64,000 nucleotides of DNA, taken from contig CAZCST010000014.1 in NCBI GenBank assembly GCA_964501365.1, positions 186,001-250,000 on the forward strand. The letters are read 5' to 3'. Source of the DNA: CAZAMB01 sp964501365. Lineage in GTDB: Bacteria; Planctomycetota; Phycisphaerae; UBA1845. A program made the position numbers and the translations under genes. This document shows positions 58,919-64,000 of this stretch, piece after piece. How positions within the stretch are numbered: the stretch's first letter is position 1; each line of letters opens with the position of its first letter. Below the pieces are notes generated by a model that saw nothing but the letters and a program-made list of their open reading frames with translations, made no database searches and had not been told where the DNA came from.

Positions 58919-58946
58919 ACGCAACATAACATACATTATAGGACGC
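58919..58946 (-). other. Right attachment site (attR), dif-like
   Basis: On the minus strand: arm GCGTCCTATAA (XerC-like, compare B. subtilis dif arm ACTTCCTAGAA), core TGTATG, arm TTATGTTGCGT (XerD-like TTATGT). The core is close to the E. coli dif core TGTATA. The arm TTATGTTGCGT and core are the same as at the left end. This is a complete-looking Xer recombination site. Confidence 0.75.
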
Positions 58947-59013
58947 TGTGAATAGTTGCGGAAGGGGCCTAGGAGACCACACGGCGACATAGCCATAGCA
59001 TCTGATTTCGCAA

Positions 59014-60852
59014 TTATTTACGAATCAGGCTAAGACTGCCGCGGGTTTGATTGCCTTTGTTGTCGGTAACCGAAATTGAGACAGTGTGTGTTCCTGCTGG
59101 GTAGGCATTTGATGGCCAAACGTAGCTGACGCCTGAGCTCTTGCCTGAAAGCGGCGCGACGAAAACGGATGCACCATCAACGAACCATTCGATGATCGCC
59201 AGGCCATCAGAATCGGAAACGCTGGCCTGGATGGTGACATTGCCGAAAACCGAGGCACCAGTTGCCGGGGACGAGAATCGAATCGTGCCGGCGTCGCCCG
59301 AGCCGGCCGCCGACGTAGCGACGAAATTCACGCGGACGATTTTCGCCGCCGACGAATTCCCTGCTGAATCCGTGGCCACAAACGCCAGATCGTGAAATCC
59401 GGACGAAAACGCAGACGTATCGATGACAAATGAATAGGGCGACCGGGTATCGGATGCGAATGGCACGCCGTCCACTGAAAAGACAACATCTGCGACGCCA
59501 AACTTGTCCGTCGCGGTCACACTGGCGTTGACTCGGCCTGACAGGTCCTGGCCGACGACAGGAGTCGTCACGCGAATCGTCGGTGGAGTTGTATCTACCG
59601 CATCAAAGGACTGTTTGGCCTTTTGGACGGCCCCCGCCGCATCCACCGCGCCCCGACCGTAAGTATCATCTTCACCGACCGAGCCTAAATCGGAAGTGGT
59701 ATTCAAGACTGCATCACGTATCGTGACCGGCCGCAGCCCAGGATTCACCGACCATGCCAGTGCAACCACTCCAGTCACGATGGGTGCAGCGAACGAAGTT
59801 CCGTTGGCCATCCCGTATGCGCCGTCAAACGTCGTGGATCGGATGGCCGTGCCGGGCGCAACAAGATCGACGAACGGGCCTTTGTCGGAAAACGAGGCGA
59901 TTTGGCTTTCTGGTGTGATCGCACCGGTGAAGAGCACTTCGTCGTACCCAGCGACTGCGTTGAGTCCGCCGCCATTTCCAGCAGCGATGACCACGAGGCA
60001 GCCTCGTTGATAGGCTTGCTGCACCGCCGATTTGACGATTCTGTCGGACCAAAGCGGAGCGAAACTCACGTTGATCACTTTCGCTCCGTGGGCACATGAC
60101 CACAGGATTCCTGCTGCGATGTTTTGTGAGGAAGATAGTCCCTCGGCATTGCCCACGCGCACGGCGAGTATCGGACTTTTCCATGCCACTCCGGTCACGC
60201 CAACTGCATTGTTGGAGATGGCTGCGGCGACTCCCGCGACCATTGTTCCGTGTCCCATAACATCGTCGAAGCGATCGTTGCCGTCGTAAATGTTTCGCCC
60301 GCCGATAATCTTGCCCTTCAAATCCGGATGATCCGGGTCTACTCCGGTATCGACGACGGCAATGACGACGCTCTCATCGCCGGTCGAAATGTCCCAAGCC
60401 TGTTCGGCGTGAATTTGCGGCAAATGAGTCTGACGGGAATACAGTGTGTCGTTGGGCGCGATTGATGGCGGGTATTGGTAGCTTTTTTGCAGGTTTTCGA
60501 AGAGGCCGCTTTCGGCCAGCTTCGCGGCGGTTGGATTCAACTGTCCGGGAGCGGTTTCAAGAATCGTGACGTCAATCTCCGAGAGTTCGTCGGTGACACG
60601 CGCCCCGATTTCCGCGAATAGAGCATCGACCGCATCGGGATCCGCACCCGGCAGACTTTGCACGAGCAGTTGGTTTTCAGTGAAGGCCAGAGCAGCGACT
60701 GCCCCGTCCGCGTCCTGCTCGAAGACATACCCCCCGCCATCCACCGTACTGTCGAGTACGTTGTCATTGGTTGGCGCCACCCCACCACAATCGCCGATGG
60801 CCGCAAACGCGCCACAGCCCAGCAGGATCGATAATCGACAATGCTTCATCAA
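59014..60852 (-). CDS. Secreted subtilisin-like serine protease (S8) with Ig-like repeats, 612 aa
   Basis: MMKHCRLSILLGCGAFAAIG DCGG is split here only by my notation: the first 20 residues form a signal/lipoprotein-like start and Cys follows. Residues 65-130 look like an S8 prodomain. The catalytic triad is VVDTGVD (Asp168), GHGTMVAG (His201) and GTSFAAP (Ser353), with oxyanion Asn293 in AAGNGGG. Two Ig-like domains (about 400-510 and 520-612) follow. Extracellular or periplasmic protease. Host gene, converging on the right attachment site. Confidence 0.93.
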   Translation of the reverse strand: MMKHCRLSILLGCGAFAAIGDCGGVAPTNDNVLDSTVDGGGYVFEQDADGAVAALAFTENQLLVQSLPGADPDAVDALFAEIGARVTDELSEIDVTILETAPGQLNPTAAKLAESGLFENLQKSYQYPPSIAPNDTLYSRQTHLPQIHAEQAWDISTGDESVVIAVVDTGVDPDHPDLKGKIIGGRNIYDGNDRFDDVMGHGTMVAGVAAAISNNAVGVTGVAWKSPILAVRVGNAEGLSSSQNIAAGILWSCAHGAKVINVSFAPLWSDRIVKSAVQQAYQRGCLVVIAAGNGGGLNAVAGYDEVLFTGAITPESQIASFSDKGPFVDLVAPGTAIRSTTFDGAYGMANGTSFAAPIVTGVVALAWSVNPGLRPVTIRDAVLNTTSDLGSVGEDDTYGRGAVDAAGAVQKAKQSFDAVDTTPPTIRVTTPVVGQDLSGRVNASVTATDKFGVADVVFSVDGVPFASDTRSPYSFVIDTSAFSSGFHDLAFVATDSAGNSSAAKIVRVNFVATSAAGSGDAGTIRFSSPATGASVFGNVTIQASVSDSDGLAIIEWFVDGASVFVAPLSGKSSGVSYVWPSNAYPAGTHTVSISVTDNKGNQTRGSLSLIRK

Positions 60853-61047
60853 CGTTTTCGGTCCCTCAAGAATATTCCCCTGAGTACTGCGCTCTTTTCA
60901 ATCGGCGGCGTTCACCAGCTTCGCTCCAAGTTCGGTCACGAATCGGCATCGGGCCTATAATTGCGTGGATTCGTGTGGCGGATGAGGCAATGGCCAAATA
61001 AGATCGCCGGTATCGTCGAATACAATCTACGATCCGTTGGAGCCTGG

Positions 61048-62640
61048 ATGAAATCGACAAACCGCAGTGTAAACCCGACCGCACTCATGGGCCTGGCGTT
61101 GGTGGTCATGGGTTTGGGCCTCATTGCCTGGATCTTTTCCTCCATCAATGAGCTTCATTCCCGGCTGGCACAATTGTCGCCACGATTTGCATCGGCAGCG
61201 CTGGCAGGCATTTTGATATTCCTGGCCGTACTACTCGTAATCGGGGTTCGCTTCTGGTGGATTTCGCGTCGAGGCCCCCTGCTTGCGCCGGATCGTGCCG
61301 TTCATGCCGATCCAACCGGCGCTGCACTGCAAACGCTCGACGCAACAGAAAAGCAACTTGCTCTTGTGGCTGATGAAGTGGCTCGCAGGGCTTTGACCGC
61401 TGAACTCAAGGAAGTTTCCGGCGATTTTGCCCAGCGCCGATTCAGCATTGTAGTTTTTGGGACCGGCTCAGCGGGAAAGACGTCCGTCATCAATGCGCTG
61501 CTCGGAAAACATGCCGGTGTGACTGATCCAATCGTCGGCACGACGCGGGAACGCGAAGAACATTCGTATACGATTGACGGATTTGGACAGGGGAAGCTGC
61601 GGCTGATCGACACGCCGGGGTTGTCGGAGTTTGGAATGGCCGGAGCGATGCGCGAGGAGCGCGCCCGGGAGTTGGCGACGCAGGCGGACCTGCTTCTTTT
61701 TGTCGTGGATCAGGACCTGCGCGACATCGAATTCAAACCGCTGGCCGACCTATCCCGATTGGGAAAGCGTTCCATCCTGGTCCTGAACAAGACGGACTTG
61801 TACAGCCCGCAAGACATCGACGCCGTGAGCCGGCGCTTGCGGGAGCGGTTGCACGGCAAAGTGGATACCGAATCCATCGTCCATTGTGCTGCGGCTCCTG
61901 CTCCGGTGACAGTGCGTGACGCCGCCGGAAGTCAACTGGAGCACCCCCCCGCTGACGTCGATCAACTGGCGGTGCGGTTGGCGGAAGTGCTCCATCGCGA
62001 AGGATTGAACTTGCTCGCAGAAAACGTGCTGCTCCGGGCAAAGCGAGTTTCGGATAAGGCGCGGGAGGTAATTTGTGCCGCCCGTATCGAGAATGCCGGG
62101 CGCATTGTCACGCGATTCACCTGGACGACGGCGGGCGTCATGTTCGTCAATCCTATTCCGGGCCTGAGCGTGCTTGCGGCGGCGGCCATCAACTACCAAA
62201 TGATCACTGAGATCGCGAAATGCTTCGGTGTCGAGATTCGCATGGACGCCGCGAAACGCATGGCGAAGGAGCTCGCCCAGGTAATGCTGAAGATGGGAAT
62301 CGTCGGCGTGGCAACGGAGATTATTGGAAAGGCTCTCAAGGCCAGCGTCGTGGGATTTGTGGCGGGCGGAACGATCGAAGCGCTGGCCGGCGCGTACCTG
62401 ACGAAACTGGCGGGCGATGCGTTCACCGAATATTTCGCGCATGATCAGAATTGGGGAGAAGGCGGGATGCAGGGCGCCATCGAACGCAAGTTCCGAATGC
62501 AACGACAGGGAGAGTTCCTTGCGGAGTTTGTGAAGGAGGCGGCGAGAAGAGTGCTGAATCAGGGCAAACCGGAAGAACGGAACGAGACAAACGTCCAAAA
62601 GTCCACATATCCAAACAGCCAGACAAGGACCTCAAGGTGA
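61048..62640 (+). CDS. Membrane-associated GTPase (Era/dynamin-like, DUF697-type), 530 aa
   Basis: ATG 61048 with GGAG five bases upstream; longer open frame to 60961 lacks a signal. Two hydrophobic segments near the N-terminus (LMGLALVVMGLGLIAWIFSS and ALAGILIFLAVLLVIGV). GTPase motifs: GTGSAGKTS (G1), DTPGLSEFG (G3) and NKTD (G4). The C-terminal part has GVMFVNPIPGLSVLAAAAIN, as in DUF697-type domains. It overlaps the next gene by GTGA. Role in membrane or ribosome-linked processes uncertain. Confidence 0.85.
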   Translation: MKSTNRSVNPTALMGLALVVMGLGLIAWIFSSINELHSRLAQLSPRFASAALAGILIFLAVLLVIGVRFWWISRRGPLLAPDRAVHADPTGAALQTLDATEKQLALVADEVARRALTAELKEVSGDFAQRRFSIVVFGTGSAGKTSVINALLGKHAGVTDPIVGTTREREEHSYTIDGFGQGKLRLIDTPGLSEFGMAGAMREERARELATQADLLLFVVDQDLRDIEFKPLADLSRLGKRSILVLNKTDLYSPQDIDAVSRRLRERLHGKVDTESIVHCAAAPAPVTVRDAAGSQLEHPPADVDQLAVRLAEVLHREGLNLLAENVLLRAKRVSDKAREVICAARIENAGRIVTRFTWTTAGVMFVNPIPGLSVLAAAAINYQMITEIAKCFGVEIRMDAAKRMAKELAQVMLKMGIVGVATEIIGKALKASVVGFVAGGTIEALAGAYLTKLAGDAFTEYFAHDQNWGEGGMQGAIERKFRMQRQGEFLAEFVKEAARRVLNQGKPEERNETNVQKSTYPNSQTRTSR

Positions 62641-64000
62641 ACGAGCAACCTGAGCAACAAGTTGTTCTTGACCAGGCCAAGGAGAGCCTGCGCGAAGTCG
62701 TGAAATCCCTACACATCGACCCGGGGGATGCCGCAAAATTCGCCGACCAGATTCGCGACGTCGAATCCATGATGGAGAAACTTGAGCACGGGGTTATCCA
62801 CATCGCCGCGTTTGGAATGGTTTCACGTGGGAAGTCTGCTCTGCTCAACGCCCTCATCGGACGCGACGTGTTCGAGGTCGGGCCCACGCATGGAACAACG
62901 CGAGAGCGACAATCAGCGTCATGGTCCCCCACCGCTGCCTCTGGCCAGCCCACAGCTCAAGAACAAGGAGCGCCGCCATCCAACTCAATCAGCAAGCACA
63001 CTGCTCAAGAACAGTGGCGCAATGGTGTCTCGACCTTCATCTCCCCCACCGATTCCGGCCCACGCATCGAGCTGATCGATACACCCGGTCTGAACGAAGT
63101 GGACGGCGAGGTTCGGGCACAAATGGCCCGGGACGTTGCCCGCCGCGCAGATTTGCTGCTGTTTGTCGTTTCGGGCGACATGCTGCGACCGGAGCTGGAG
63201 GCATTGGCGGAACTGCGTGAGTCGAACAAGCCGATCATCCTCGTCTTCAACATGGTCGACCTTTATCCCGATGTCGATCGTCAGAAAATCTACGACAAGA
63301 TTCGCAACGAGCGCGTGCGGGAATTGCTCAAGCCCGACGACGTTGTCCTTGCAGCTGCCCGTCCTCGATCGCAGAAAATCATCACCCGTGCGGCTGACGG
63401 CACCACGGCCGAACATTGGGAAACGCCTGAGCCGATGATCACCCCGCTCAAATTGAAGATCCTGGAGGTGCTGAAACGCGAAGGGACGGTGCTGGCGGCG
63501 CTCAACAGCATGTTGTTTCTTAATGACGTGCATGGGGAGATCGTGAAGCGGCGGATGGAGCTTCGCGAAGAGGCCGCCGAATCGATGATCTGGAAATTCA
63601 CGGTGACCAAGGCCGTGGTCGTGGCCTGCAACCCGGTTGTTTTCACCGACGTGGCCGGTGGATTGGCGACGGATCTCACGATGGTGCTGGCACTTGCCCG
63701 GCTCTATGGCATTCCCATGAATCGTGCCGGCGTGGGGAAACTGGTTGTGCAGGTCGGAAAGATGGCCGGGCTGTTCACGGCAACCGAAGTCGGAACACAT
63801 ATGCTGATCGGCGCGGCCAAGAGCTTTTTTGCCGCGACATCACTGTTCACAGGCGGGGCGACGATTGCGGCATATGCCGCCGTCGCACCGATCCAAGCCT
63901 TTGCGGCAGGTTATACGTCGCGCGTCATCGGCGAGGCGGCGAAGGTTTATCTTCGCAACGGCGCCTCTTGGGGACCTGCAGGCCCAAAGACGGTGATCCA
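62637..64000 (+). CDS. Second GTPase, DUF697-like, 3' end outside window
   Basis: GTG 62637 overlaps the previous TGA; the frame is open to the window end (454 codons visible). G1 GMVSRGKSALLNAL, G3 DTPGLNEV and a G4-like NMVD in place of NKxD. Between the G1 and G3 regions is an insertion of roughly 30 residues of low complexity in which TAQEQ occurs twice. A hydrophobic Ala/Gly-rich domain follows (VVVACNPVVFTDVAGGLATD). Pairing by translational coupling suggests the two GTPases form one complex. Confidence 0.85.
   Translation, partial: MNEQPEQQVVLDQAKESLREVVKSLHIDPGDAAKFADQIRDVESMMEKLEHGVIHIAAFGMVSRGKSALLNALIGRDVFEVGPTHGTTRERQSASWSPTAASGQPTAQEQGAPPSNSISKHTAQEQWRNGVSTFISPTDSGPRIELIDTPGLNEVDGEVRAQMARDVARRADLLLFVVSGDMLRPELEALAELRESNKPIILVFNMVDLYPDVDRQKIYDKIRNERVRELLKPDDVVLAAARPRSQKIITRAADGTTAEHWETPEPMITPLKLKILEVLKREGTVLAALNSMLFLNDVHGEIVKRRMELREEAAESMIWKFTVTKAVVVACNPVVFTDVAGGLATDLTMVLALARLYGIPMNRAGVGKLVVQVGKMAGLFTATEVGTHMLIGAAKSFFAATSLFTGGATIAAYAAVAPIQAFAAGYTSRVIGEAAKVYLRNGASWGPAGPKTVI

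Larger units (their letters stand above)
4842..58946. mobile_element. Integrated podovirus-like prophage, probable Xer-exploiting element (IMEX)
   Basis: Bounded by an exact 18-bp direct repeat, AACGCAACATAACATACA, at 4841-4858 and 58918-58935. Between them lie a full packaging, capsid and tail module on the minus strand and an early/middle module on the plus strand, while the DNA outside looks like host chromosome. The right repeat is part of a dif-like 28-bp site. No tyrosine or serine integrase or transposase is recognisable inside. Known IMEX such as CTX-phi and TLC-phi integrate at dif with host XerC/XerD, which fits this structure. That mechanism is an inference from site sequence and the missing integrase. 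The boundary call is strong. Confidence 0.85.

Overview
The window is a bacterial chromosome segment carrying one large integrated phage. The host looks like a member of the Planctomycetota, probably Phycisphaerae-like. The evidence is the style of its secreted proteins (a subtilase with Ig-like repeats, a GDSL hydrolase with a DKDGDGW tail, a thrombospondin-type-3 lipoprotein) and a small phage protein (22962-23153) built on the ECMTGPG...DHDGDVDLRD motif that is abundant in planctomycete secreted proteins. This host assignment is an inference; no rRNA or other marker gene is present.

Layout. 1-4554: host genes, a 5'-truncated M16 zinc peptidase (+) and a secreted GDSL/SGNH hydrolase (-). 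About 4842-58946: the prophage, about 54 kb. Its ends are an exact 18-bp direct repeat (4841-4858 and 58918-58935). Read on the minus strand, the right copy sits in a 28-bp site that closely resembles a chromosomal dif site: XerC-like arm, 6-bp core, XerD-like arm. The left copy keeps the core and XerD-like arm but has a degenerate XerC arm. No integrase gene is recognisable, so the phage probably uses the host XerC/XerD recombinases (an IMEX lifestyle). A third dif-like site lies at 53515-53542 and marks off a 5-kb cargo block at the right end.

Premature end of the left arm, 4939-23495, all on +: early and middle genes. They include two tiny ORFs, a tRNA-like structured RNA, an Ala/Ser/Asp repeat protein, an SbcC-like ATPase, a UvrD-like helicase, a RuvC-like resolvase, a CsrA homologue, a C5 cytosine methyltransferase whose second half is also open in another frame with methyltransferase-like motifs, a run of overlapping tiny zinc-motif genes, an NrdR-like zinc ribbon, a DnaA domain IV-like protein and a cluster of lipoprotein/membrane proteins. 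23492-53303, all on -: the virion module of a podovirus-like phage, transcribed from right to left: candidate small terminase, large terminase, PKD-domain protein, portal, scaffold, GroES-like co-chaperonin, major capsid protein, adaptors and tail proteins, LamG and carbohydrate-binding fibre-like proteins, a beta-helix protein, and large internal or tail proteins. The two arms converge with a 4-bp overlap at 23492-23495.

53515-58946: cargo/control block. It has a minus-strand HNH nuclease, a plus-strand operon (ArdC-like zincin, clamp-loader-like AAA ATPase, small proteins, a ribbon-helix-helix protein, an HTH protein), a lipoprotein, and an XRE repressor with palindromic operators beside a divergent gene. 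59014-64000: host DNA again, with a subtilisin-like protease (-) and two translationally coupled membrane-associated GTPases (+), the second cut by the window end.

Together: the left arm supplies DNA recombination, replication, modification and regulation. The right-to-left arm supplies packaging, capsid assembly (with its own co-chaperonin) and tails. The XRE/operator region and the cargo genes near the right attachment site are the likely lysogeny control and host-interaction functions. No endolysin or holin was recognised.
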